Shown here piece after piece: positions 17,111 through 24,592 of a stretch of 64,000 nt of DNA. The stretch's first letter is position 1; each line of letters opens with the position of its first letter. Source of the DNA: Sphingomonas sp. 35-24ZXX (GTDB taxonomy: Bacteria > Pseudomonadota > Alphaproteobacteria > Sphingomonadales > Sphingomonadaceae); NCBI RefSeq assembly GCF_000786215.1, contig NZ_JROG01000009.1:1-64000 (forward strand), read 5' to 3'. The position numbers and the translations under genes were made by a program. Under the pieces are notes generated by a model. That model was not told the origin of the DNA and made no database searches. It saw only the letters and a program-made list of their open reading frames with translations.

Positions 17111-17926
17111 CTAATCGCTCGCGCCCAGATAGCCCAGCTGCCCGGCCTTGAAGATCGTCTGGCTGCGATTGACCGCGTCCAGCTTTTCGCCCGCGCGGTG
17201 GATATGATAGCGGATCGTCGCGTGGCTGCGGTCGAGGATCATGCTGATCTCCTTGTCGGTCTTGCCGATCGCTGCCCAGCGCAGGCATTCGACCTCGCGC
17301 TTGGAGAGCATGCAGTCCGCCGGGATTCGCCGCTTGGTGCGCATCACCATGACATAGCCGGCGATGAACCGACGCGTCATTGCTGCCATCAGGTCGGCGT
17401 GCTTTTCGTAAGCCTCGGACAGGTCGGTGAGCTCGCGATCGAGCGGGGTGAAGCTGACCGCCGCGATCTGGCCGAACGGCAGGTGCACCGGCACCACGAT
17501 CGCGGCATGGACCAGCGAGCGCTTGCGGAAATCGGTGAGGTCCATTTCCTCGAGATATTCGTTGCGCCAGCGCCCGTACATGCCGTGCTCGTTGCACCAG
17601 AACGGCTCGCTCTCGTAGCGGCAGGCGCGGGGCAGCGGCGAGTTGAGCGCCAGCCTGGTGTCCTCCCACCAGCGTTCGCCATCGGCCATCCAGCCGAAGA
17701 TTTCACCGTTGATGATCGCGCCATCGGCATCGATCATCGGTTCCTTGGACGAGATGTCGTCGCAGGCCGCGACGCGAAATCCGCGCGTCTGCGACATTTC
17801 GTGCAGCGCCACTGCGGCATCGTGAATGTCCTCCACGCGGCGGATGGTCACGCGCTGCGCCAGCGTGTTGACCGGGTTGTTCCGGCCCTCGGCTTTCTCG
17901 GTGAAATGACGTGGTGTCTCGATCAT
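17111..17926 (-). CDS. LuxR-family transcriptional regulator
   Basis: A 271-residue regulator. The C-terminal 65 residues form a LuxR-type helix-turn-helix (LSKREVECLRWAAIGKTDKEISMILDRSHATIRYHIHRAGEKL). The N-terminal 190 residues look like an autoinducer/ligand-binding domain (Trp and Tyr rich: FGWMADGERWWEDTRLALN, RWRNEYLEEMDLTDFRKRS). No luxI synthase is in the window. An orphan LuxR-type sensor of a catabolic ligand or exogenous acyl signal is therefore likely. It lies inside the catabolic region and is the best candidate for its regulator. Confidence 0.88.
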   Translation of the reverse strand: MIETPRHFTEKAEGRNNPVNTLAQRVTIRRVEDIHDAAVALHEMSQTRGFRVAACDDISSKEPMIDADGAIINGEIFGWMADGERWWEDTRLALNSPLPRACRYESEPFWCNEHGMYGRWRNEYLEEMDLTDFRKRSLVHAAIVVPVHLPFGQIAAVSFTPLDRELTDLSEAYEKHADLMAAMTRRFIAGYVMVMRTKRRIPADCMLSKREVECLRWAAIGKTDKEISMILDRSHATIRYHIHRAGEKLDAVNRSQTIFKAGQLGYLGASD

Positions 17927-18021
17927 GGTTTTCCCTCTGATTCGATCCTGCTCTCCGCCGCGAAGCGTATGTCAGACCGGGTTGCAACGCTACGGAATGT
18001 TGATGTCGGAATGCCGATGGC

Positions 18022-18933
18022 TCATGTCGTGGTGCGCGCTGCCTTGTCCCTGTCGTTCGCGACGCGAATCATGGCGGCCATGTCCGCCCATTGCTGGTCG
18101 TCCATCCGCGAAAGGCTCTGGTAGAAATTGCCCGAATTGGCCTGATAGCCCGCGCCGTCGATGGCGATGGTCTGGCCGTTGATATAGTCCGCGCCGCGCG
18201 CCATCAGCAGCACCGCAAGGTTGGCAAGCTCGTGCATCTCGCCCACCCGGCCCATGGGATTGCTGCGGTCGGCATTCTGCCCCTGCAGCCCCTGTGCATT
18301 GCCGGGCGAAAGCCGCTCGGTCATGCCCTTGGTGGGGAAGGTGCCCGGCGCGATCGCGTTGAAGCGCAGGCCATAGCGGCCCCATTCGGTGGCGAGCGAT
18401 TGCGTCATCACGTTGATCCCTGCCTTCGACATGGCCGATGGCACGGTGAACGGCCCGCCGTTCCACACCCAGGTGGTCAGGATCGCGAGGAAGTTGCCGC
18501 GGATCTGCTCGGCGATCATCCGCTTGCCGATATTGTGCGTGATGTAGAAGGTACCGCGAAACACGATATCCGAAATGGCGTTGAAGCCGTTGACGCTGAG
18601 GTCCTCGGTGCGGCTGACGAAATTGCCCGCCGCGTTGTTGACGAGGCCCGTCAGCGGGCCGTGCTGGCTCCAGATCTGCTCGACCATCGCGTCGATCGCT
18701 TGCGGGTTGCGGATATCGCAGGCATGCGCGCCGACCGTCCCGCCGTGCCGCGTCATCAGCTCGTCTGCGGTCGCCTCGAGCACCGCGCCGCGCCGCCCGC
18801 AGATATGCACCTCGGCCCCCAGATAGGCGAATGCCTCGGCCATCACCTTGCCCAGCCCGGTGCCGCCACCGGTCACGAGGATGCGCTCGCCCGCCATCAG
18901 CCCGGGGCGGTACATGATCTGGGTGACGTCCAT
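18022..18933 (-). CDS. SDR-family enzyme of the 2,4-dienoyl-CoA reductase type
   Basis: A 303-residue SDR with cofactor loop LVTGGGTGLGKVMAEAF. At the usual Tyr-x3-Lys position it reads PSAMSKAGIN, so Lys is kept but Tyr is absent, as in 2,4-dienoyl-CoA reductases. The surrounding SLATEWGRYGLRFNAIAPGTFPTKGMTERL matches that subgroup. This suggests NADPH reduction of an unsaturated acyl-CoA rather than alcohol oxidation. It sits between the LuxR regulator and the acyl-CoA dehydrogenase operon, which supports a beta-oxidation role. Confidence 0.85.
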   Translation of the reverse strand: MDVTQIMYRPGLMAGERILVTGGGTGLGKVMAEAFAYLGAEVHICGRRGAVLEATADELMTRHGGTVGAHACDIRNPQAIDAMVEQIWSQHGPLTGLVNNAAGNFVSRTEDLSVNGFNAISDIVFRGTFYITHNIGKRMIAEQIRGNFLAILTTWVWNGGPFTVPSAMSKAGINVMTQSLATEWGRYGLRFNAIAPGTFPTKGMTERLSPGNAQGLQGQNADRSNPMGRVGEMHELANLAVLLMARGADYINGQTIAIDGAGYQANSGNFYQSLSRMDDQQWADMAAMIRVANDRDKAARTTT

Positions 18934-18973
18934 GGGCTCTCTCCTTGTTTATAGCTGACTTTAGCACCCACAT

Positions 18974-19053
18974 CCGCTCAGCCTGAGCTTGTCGAAGGCC
19001 TCGCTACAGGGTTGGCGGGGGCGCGGGGCCTTCGACAGGCTCAGGCTGAGTGG
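18974..19053. repeat. Inverted repeat, family A (copy 2)
   Basis: 31-base arms (18974-19004 and 19023-19053) are complementary with about three mismatches. They share the CTCAGCCTGAGC-TGTCGAAGGCC core with the copy at 10162-10287 but have a much shorter spacer (18 bases). It lies between two co-directional genes. Confidence 0.85.
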
Positions 19054-19090
19054 AGGGTGTCTGGCGAATGTGCCACGCCAGGTTTCAGGT

Positions 19091-20299
19091 TCAAAGCCCC
19101 AGCACGGTCTTGGCGATGATGTTCTTCTGCACCTCGTCCGACCCGCCGAAGATGGTCCAGGCGCGCGAGTTGAGATAGCGCCCTGCCGCCATCTGCGCCT
19201 CGACGCTCTCGACCGGCTCGGGGGCCTCGTTGCCGTAGAGCGGTCGCTCGGCGGGGAGTTGCAGCCCGGCAAGCCCGTGCACCTCCATCGCCAGCGTGTC
19301 GAGCTCCTGCCGCAGGTTTGCAGAGAACAGCTTGACCAGCGAAGTCTGCGGCCCCGGCGGGCGGCCCTTGGCGATCTCCGCCAGGATGCGCAGTTCGCTG
19401 ATCTCGAAGGCGCGCGCGCGCAGCCGCAACGATGCCAGCTTGCGCGCGATCACGGGATCATGCGCAATCGCGCCATTGGTGCCGCTGGCAACGCTGCCCG
19501 CGGTCATCATCAGCCGGTCGATATCGACCAGCAACTTGGGTGCGAAGCACGATCCGCCGCGCTCGTTCTCGAGCAGGAACTTGGCGATGGTCCAACCCTG
19601 ACCCTCATCGCCGATGCGGTTGCCGACATGGCTCCTTGCGTCATCCAGGAACACCTGGTTGACCTCGTGGTCGCCCGCCATGGTGATGATCGGGGTGACG
19701 GTGACACCCGGCTGGTCCATCGGCACGAGCAGGAAGGTGATTCCGCGCTGCGCCGAAACTTCCGGATCGGTGCGCACCAGGCAGAACATCCAGTTGGCGT
19801 AGTGCGCGTGCGTGGTCCAGATCTTCGAGCCATTGATGCGATAGGTGTCGCCTTCCAGTGCCGCGCGGGTCTTGAGGCTGGCGAGGTCCGATCCCGATCC
19901 GGGCTCGGAATAGCCCTGGCACCAGTAGTCCTCGGCGCTGAGGATGCGCGGCAGGAAGCGGGCCTTCTGCTCGGGCGTGCCGAAGCGGCAGATCACCGGG
20001 CCGACCAGCTTCAGCCCCAGCACGGCCAGCGCCGGGGCGCCCGCGATCGCGCATTCCTTTTCGAAGATATAGCGCTGCACCGAGGTCCAGCCGGTGCCGC
20101 CATCCTCGACCGGCCAATGCACCGCCAGCCAGCCTTTCTCATGCAATATGCGCTGCCATTCCAGACCGATATCCGGCTCGACGAACACACCGGGCGTGCG
20201 CCGCGCGCCCTCGATCAATCGGTCGGTGAGGTGCGATTTCAGGAAACTGCGCACCTCGGCCTGGAAGGCCAGTTCGTCAGGGGTGAAATCCATGTCCAT
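19091..20299 (-). CDS. Acyl-CoA dehydrogenase, large-subunit type
   Basis: A 402-residue flavoprotein resembling the large subunit of pimeloyl-CoA dehydrogenase and of heteromeric steroid/terpenoid acyl-CoA dehydrogenases. The FAD/substrate signature YSEPGSGSDLASLKTRA, GSKIWTTHAHYANW and the C-terminal FGGSDEVQKNIIAKTVLGL are intact. Such enzymes introduce an alpha-beta double bond in branched or ring acyl-CoAs. A small-subunit-type partner is encoded in the same operon at 23.5-24.6 kb. Its start follows the ThuA stop by three bases. Confidence 0.92.
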   Translation of the reverse strand: MDMDFTPDELAFQAEVRSFLKSHLTDRLIEGARRTPGVFVEPDIGLEWQRILHEKGWLAVHWPVEDGGTGWTSVQRYIFEKECAIAGAPALAVLGLKLVGPVICRFGTPEQKARFLPRILSAEDYWCQGYSEPGSGSDLASLKTRAALEGDTYRINGSKIWTTHAHYANWMFCLVRTDPEVSAQRGITFLLVPMDQPGVTVTPIITMAGDHEVNQVFLDDARSHVGNRIGDEGQGWTIAKFLLENERGGSCFAPKLLVDIDRLMMTAGSVASGTNGAIAHDPVIARKLASLRLRARAFEISELRILAEIAKGRPPGPQTSLVKLFSANLRQELDTLAMEVHGLAGLQLPAERPLYGNEAPEPVESVEAQMAAGRYLNSRAWTIFGGSDEVQKNIIAKTVLGL

Positions 20300-20302
20300 G
20301 CG

Positions 20303-21052
20303 TCAAATCCCGCCATGTCCGGTCGCCCAGAGAATGCTGCGGCGCAACAGTTGATAATAGATGGGGTAGTTCCACGCGCATTTTTCCGGATGCGGGTAGA
20401 AATCCTGCATGCCCGGCAGATCGTAATGCCCGCGGCAGTGGCCCAGGGTGTTGTAGAGGATGCCGCCGTCGCCGATCGCGCGGGTGTAGATCACCGGCAC
20501 CACCGTTTCGGGCCAGTCGGCGTCGACAAAACCGGTCGCTTCGCCTGCAAAGCGCGTCTGCGCCAGCGTGCGAATGTCGCTCACCTGCTTCATCAGGTAC
20601 AGTTCGTCGACCACGTCGAAATCGGCAATCCCGCGCGTCACGTCATGGTCGCCATCGACGATCTCGACGGTGAACGGCGCGCCGATCGGCGGGTGCGCCT
20701 TGAACTGGGTGCCCAGCATTTCCATGACATCGGGGCGTTCTTCGGGGCTGTCGACGCCCGCTTCGGTAAAGCGCAGGATCGAGTTGGTGCCGTGCAGCGC
20801 CAGCCAGCGTCCGCCGCCTGCCAGAAACGCGGCAATCGCCTGGGCTTCGGCCTCGGACGGCATCAGGTCGCAGGTATAGGTGATCAGGAACCGGCACGCG
20901 GGCAGGCGCTCGGCCACGCCGTTGTAATCATGCGCGACCGTGGTGCGGATATTGTCGTGCTCGGCGAGCAGTTTGAGCACCTCGAGCCGGGCAAAGTCGA
21001 TATCGTGATATTTGCCTGCTGCGACAAAATGCGCATCGATCCGTTCAGCCAT
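20303..21052 (-). CDS. ThuA-like domain protein (copy 1)
   Basis: A 249-residue protein with a glutamine-amidotransferase-like Rossmann core of the ThuA family: CRFLITYTCDLMPSEAEAQAIAAFLAGGGRWLALHGTNSI, HPPIGAPFTVEIVDGDHDVTRGI and DELYLM. ThuA members are usually tied to disaccharide/3-ketoglycoside metabolism, but here it is embedded among acyl-CoA genes (3-base gap to the acyl-CoA dehydrogenase, 15 bases to an SDR). A second, dissimilar ThuA-like gene lies at 27.3-28.1 kb. A biochemical role is not assignable. Confidence 0.85.
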   Translation of the reverse strand: MAERIDAHFVAAGKYHDIDFARLEVLKLLAEHDNIRTTVAHDYNGVAERLPACRFLITYTCDLMPSEAEAQAIAAFLAGGGRWLALHGTNSILRFTEAGVDSPEERPDVMEMLGTQFKAHPPIGAPFTVEIVDGDHDVTRGIADFDVVDELYLMKQVSDIRTLAQTRFAGEATGFVDADWPETVVPVIYTRAIGDGGILYNTLGHCRGHYDLPGMQDFYPHPEKCAWNYPIYYQLLRRSILWATGHGGI

Positions 21053-21067
21053 GCCTTGTTCTGCCTT

Positions 21068-21838
21068 TCAGCTGCGGAAATGGCCACCGCCATCGACGGT
21101 AAAATCGACCCCGGTGGTAAAGCTGGCCTGATCGGACAGCAGGAAGAGAATCGCGTTGACCACTTCGGCCGCCTCGCCGACGCGGCCCATCGGGTGGTTG
21201 GCGGCGAACATCGCCTCGACCTCTTGCACGGTGCCAGGCAACGCCTCGAGATAGCGTTCGAACATCGGCGTGCGGATCGCGCCGGGGTGCACGGTGTTGG
21301 CGCGGATGGGCAGGCCCTTTTCGGCGCAATCGAGTGCGATGGTCTTGGTGAGCGCGGTGACCGCCGCCTTGGATGCGCAATAGGCGGCAAAGCCCGAGCC
21401 GACGCGCAGCGCGAGCATCGAGCCGATGTTGACGATCGCGCCGGGTTCGCCCGAGTCCGCGATCGCGGGGATCGCCGCGCGGCAGCCGTTGAAGGTGCCG
21501 TTCAGGTTGATGTCGATGGTGCGGCTCCAGCTGTCGAGATCGACATCGGGCACCGCGCCGGGCTCCGAAATGCCCGCGACATTGACGAGGTGCGTGAGCT
21601 TGCCGAAGGTCGCCTGCGCGGCCTGAACCGCCGCTTCCCATTGCGCCAGATCGCGCACGTCGAGCGAGACCGCCATCGCGTGCTCGCCGAGCTCGGAGGC
21701 CAGCGCCTTGGCCTTGTCGAACTGGATATCGCCCAGCACCACGCTGCCGCCCTCGGCGACGATGCGCCGTCCGGTCGCCCCGCCGATCCCTTCCGCCCCG
21801 CCCGAGATCAGCGCGACCTTGCCCTGCATCAGTCCCAT
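21068..21838 (-). CDS. SDR-family oxidoreductase
   Basis: A 256-residue classical SDR: LISGGAEGIGGATGRRIVAEGG cofactor loop, D/N in LVNVAGI, catalytic AAYCASKAAV (Tyr-x3-Lys) and VHPGAIRTPM. It is likely a 3-hydroxyacyl-CoA or ring-hydroxyl dehydrogenase. It lies three bases after the thiolase stop and 15 before the ThuA gene, in the P450-to-acyl-CoA-dehydrogenase operon. A beta-hydroxy oxidation step before the thiolase or aldolase is therefore the natural inference. Confidence 0.9.
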   Translation of the reverse strand: MGLMQGKVALISGGAEGIGGATGRRIVAEGGSVVLGDIQFDKAKALASELGEHAMAVSLDVRDLAQWEAAVQAAQATFGKLTHLVNVAGISEPGAVPDVDLDSWSRTIDINLNGTFNGCRAAIPAIADSGEPGAIVNIGSMLALRVGSGFAAYCASKAAVTALTKTIALDCAEKGLPIRANTVHPGAIRTPMFERYLEALPGTVQEVEAMFAANHPMGRVGEAAEVVNAILFLLSDQASFTTGVDFTVDGGGHFRS

Positions 21839-21841
21839 ATC

Positions 21842-22987
21842 TTAACGCTCCAGTATCGCGACGGCGGACAGGCCGGGCGCGCCATAGACATGGCTGTAGG
21901 CGGTCTTCGGACTGCCCGGCACCTGCCGGTCGCCCCCGCGCCCGCGCAGCTGCACGGTGTTCTCATAGACCTGCCGCAGACCCGATGCGCCGATCGGTTC
22001 GCCGCACGCCAGGCAACCGCCATCGGTGTTGACGGGCAGCGCGCCATTGAGCTCGGTGCGTCCTTCGGCCAGCCATTGCTCCTGCTCGCCATCCGCGCAG
22101 AAGCCGTTCTCGGCCATGTGCATGATTTCCGCGCCCGATTCGGTGTCCTGCAACTGCGCGACATCGATGTCATCAGGGCCGATACCCGCCGCTTCGAACG
22201 CCGCTTGGCTCGCGAGTTCGGTCGGCTTGCCGCCCCGCTCGACGCTGATCGCGGGCGCGAACACCTCGAACGATCCGGGCGGACGGGTGCGCACCGCGAT
22301 GCTGGCGATCCTGACGCCGTCGGCACCGAGTTCACGCGCCTTTCTGTCCGACGCGATGATCAGCGCGACCGCGCCTTCGGCAGGCGAACAGAACATGTAT
22401 TTGGTCAGCGGATCGTTGACCATGGGCGCATTGAGGATGGTGTCGAGATCGACCGGCGAGCGCCGCCAGGCGTGCTCGCACAGGGTGCCGTTGCGGAACG
22501 CCTTTTCGGCGACCATTCCCAAGGTGCGGCGGCTGATGCCGTGCAGTTGCATGTAGCGCTGGATCTTCATCGCAAAGAACTGCGTGGTCAGCATCATGCC
22601 GGTCTCGCCATACCATTCGGGCAGGCCCCAGTCGCCCGGCTTGGCGTTGAATGCGCCGCGCGGGTGCTTGTCAAAGCCCACCGCCAGCGCGACATCGCAC
22701 TGGCCCGACGCCACCGCGTTGCGCGCCGACGACAGCGCGCTGCCGCCGGTGGCACATCCGTTCGAGACATTGATGAACGGCAGGCCGGTCAGCCCCAGCT
22801 CGTTGACCATGATATCGGCATTGCCCGCAGCTTCCGACCCGCCATAGGCGCATTCAATGTCGGTCCAGTCGAGCCCGGCGTCCGCCAGCGCCTGCCGCAC
22901 CGCGAACACGCCCTGGTCGCGGCCTGTGCGGCTATCGGTCCGCCCGAACGGGTGGATGCCTGCGCCGATGATCTGGACCTGGGTCAT
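21842..22987 (-). CDS. Thiolase-superfamily lipid-transfer-type protein (Ltp-like)
   Basis: A 381-residue SCP2/Ltp-type thiolase. I choose the ATG at 22987 (MTQVQIIGAGIHPFGRT); longer frames read into the REPIN element. The nucleophile-region Cys is kept (NGCATGGSAL). The usual GHP-x-G motif is GEPIGASG, so the catalytic-loop His is replaced by Glu. The C-terminal HNxGG-like block is SHVYGAPGLSAV. This pattern is typical of DUF35-partnered Ltp proteins, some of which are retro-aldolases. A DUF35 gene lies just upstream. Confidence 0.9.
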   Translation of the reverse strand: MTQVQIIGAGIHPFGRTDSRTGRDQGVFAVRQALADAGLDWTDIECAYGGSEAAGNADIMVNELGLTGLPFINVSNGCATGGSALSSARNAVASGQCDVALAVGFDKHPRGAFNAKPGDWGLPEWYGETGMMLTTQFFAMKIQRYMQLHGISRRTLGMVAEKAFRNGTLCEHAWRRSPVDLDTILNAPMVNDPLTKYMFCSPAEGAVALIIASDRKARELGADGVRIASIAVRTRPPGSFEVFAPAISVERGGKPTELASQAAFEAAGIGPDDIDVAQLQDTESGAEIMHMAENGFCADGEQEQWLAEGRTELNGALPVNTDGGCLACGEPIGASGLRQVYENTVQLRGRGGDRQVPGSPKTAYSHVYGAPGLSAVAILER

Positions 22988-23013
22988 GCGTTTAGGCCTT
23001 TCAAACACTGCCA

Positions 23014-23100
23014 CTGTCCGTTTGTCCCGAGCGCAGTCGAGGGACGTAATCCCGATGGGTTGCGTAAGGTCCCTCGACTTCGCTCGGGACAAACGGACAG
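23014..23100. repeat. REPIN-like inverted repeat, family B (copy 2)
   Basis: 32-base arms (23014-23045 and 23069-23100) are complementary with a single mismatch, core CTGTCCGTTTGTCCCGAGCG. It is the most perfect of the three family-B copies. The spacer GTTGCGTAAG matches copy 1. It occupies the gap between the DUF35 and thiolase genes. Confidence 0.9.
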
Positions 23101-23111
23101 GGTGGGGCGGG

Positions 23112-23504
23112 TCATGGTGCTGGCCTGAAAGCAAAGGTCGTCCGCCCCGGAGCGAACTCGGTGATCACCAGCTCCATCGCCATGCCCAGCTTCAGATCGG
23201 CCAGGGCCGCGCCCTCGATCCGCGTCTCGACAATCACCTCGCCGGGCAGCTCGACATAGCCGATCAGGAACGGGGTGAAGGCATCAGGGCCCGCATAGGG
23301 CGGCGATTTCGGGCGAAAATCCTGGCTGGTCCATGACCACAAGCTGCCGGTGCGCGAAAGCGCTATGGCATCGAAATGCTGCGCAGCATCGCCTTGCGGC
23401 ATCGGGAAGACAATCTCGCCCGACATGCGGTGACGCCCGCCGATCAGGCGCGGCTGCGGCTCGTCGGTCCACAGCCCTTCGGCGACAGGAACCGCAGCGC
23501 TCAT
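23112..23504 (-). CDS. DUF35 OB-fold protein lacking the zinc-ribbon cysteines
   Basis: A 130-residue partner of the Ltp-type thiolase. The OB-fold half (about 55-130) reads SWTSQDFRPKSPPYAGPDAFTPFLIGYVELPGEVIVETRIEG...LKLGMAMELVI, typical of DUF35. The N-terminal rubredoxin-like ribbon that normally has four Cys contains none, and there is no Cys in the whole protein. Related proteins form a complex with Ltp-type enzymes and supply a channel for acyl-CoA. Its start overlaps the preceding acyl-CoA dehydrogenase stop. Confidence 0.85.
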   Translation of the reverse strand: MSAAVPVAEGLWTDEPQPRLIGGRHRMSGEIVFPMPQGDAAQHFDAIALSRTGSLWSWTSQDFRPKSPPYAGPDAFTPFLIGYVELPGEVIVETRIEGAALADLKLGMAMELVITEFAPGRTTFAFRPAP

Positions 23505-24592
23505 GCCGCCACCCGCGCATCATCGCGCGCATAGGCATCCAGCCCGCTCGCGGGATCGCCCAGCCATTGCGACAGCAACAGCACGCGCTTGTGCGCATGG
23601 CCGATCTCCAACTCGTCGGTGGTGCCCATGCCGCCGTGCAGCTGCACCGCCTCGCGTCCGATGCCGAGCGCGCACTCGGCGACGATCGCCTTCATGCCCG
23701 CAATATCGTCTGCCCGCCCCGATGTGACCGCGGCGATCAGCGCGCTCTTGGCCTGATCGACCAATGCATAGGCCTCCACCATGCGGTGCTGGATCGCCTG
23801 GAAGCGGCCGATCGGCTGGCCGAACTGCTCGCGCTGGCGGACATAGCCCAGAGTATCGTCGAACAGTCGCTGGGCCAGCCCGGTCATCTCCGCAGCGGCG
23901 ACCAGTCGTGCGGTCGTCAGCGCGTGCTCGACCGCGTCCCAATCGAGCGACAGCTGTGCCTCGGCGGGCACATGGCATTGACGCAAGGCAATTTCGGCGG
24001 CCTCGTTGCCATCGATCACGCGATAGCCTTTGCGGAACACCCCGGGAGCATCGGCCGCGATCAGGAACAAGGCCGGGCCGCTGTCGCTGAGCGCACTCAC
24101 CAGCAGCCAGTCGGCGGCCATGGCTCCCAGCACGAAACTCTTGTCGCCGCTCAGCAGATAGCCCTGCGCGCTGGTCTTGGCGGTGGTGCTGCGCGGAATG
24201 GTGACATGCCGCCCCTCGGGCTCGAACAGCGCCAGCGCCGCGATCGCTTCGCCCGATGCCAGTGCCGCAATCAGCGGATGCGCCTCGGCCAGTCCGCTTC
24301 CCGCCAGCAGCAAGGGCAGCACCGCATTTTCCAGCCAGTTGTCCGAAGAGATGCGTTGGCCAAAGCTCTCGCCCACGGCAACCAGATCGAGCAGGCTGCT
24401 CCCCAGGCCGCCCCTGTCTTCACCCAGCGCCATGGCCGCGAGGCCCAGATCGGCCATCGTCTGCCAGCGCGTGCGGTCGATCCCGCCAGGATGCGCGCGC
24501 TGCGCCTTGCGCGCAGCGATGTCGCTGCCCTCGAGAAAGCGCTCGACCGAGGCGCGGAACAGCAGCTGGCTCTCGTCATAATCGAAATTCAT
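23501..24592 (-). CDS. Acyl-CoA dehydrogenase, small-subunit type
   Basis: A 363-residue protein starting at the ATG that overlaps the P450 stop (ATGA). It resembles the small subunit of pimeloyl-CoA dehydrogenase. The C-terminal VRQREQFGQPIGRFQAIQHRMVE and LHGGMGTTDELEIGHAHKR are conserved. The mid-protein YxEP-x-GSD segment of active subunits is replaced by LALFEPEGRH. This fits the non-catalytic half of a heteromeric pair with the 402-residue subunit downstream. Pairing is inferred from family architecture and shared operon. Confidence 0.88.
   Translation of the reverse strand: MNFDYDESQLLFRASVERFLEGSDIAARKAQRAHPGGIDRTRWQTMADLGLAAMALGEDRGGLGSSLLDLVAVGESFGQRISSDNWLENAVLPLLLAGSGLAEAHPLIAALASGEAIAALALFEPEGRHVTIPRSTTAKTSAQGYLLSGDKSFVLGAMAADWLLVSALSDSGPALFLIAADAPGVFRKGYRVIDGNEAAEIALRQCHVPAEAQLSLDWDAVEHALTTARLVAAAEMTGLAQRLFDDTLGYVRQREQFGQPIGRFQAIQHRMVEAYALVDQAKSALIAAVTSGRADDIAGMKAIVAECALGIGREAVQLHGGMGTTDELEIGHAHKRVLLLSQWLGDPASGLDAYARDDARVAA

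Noticed and set aside
18989-23128. A 1379-codon + strand frame
   Set aside because: It is antisense to acyl-CoA dehydrogenase, ThuA, SDR and thiolase genes with strong signatures, and it is low-complexity. A shadow frame, not a giant protein.
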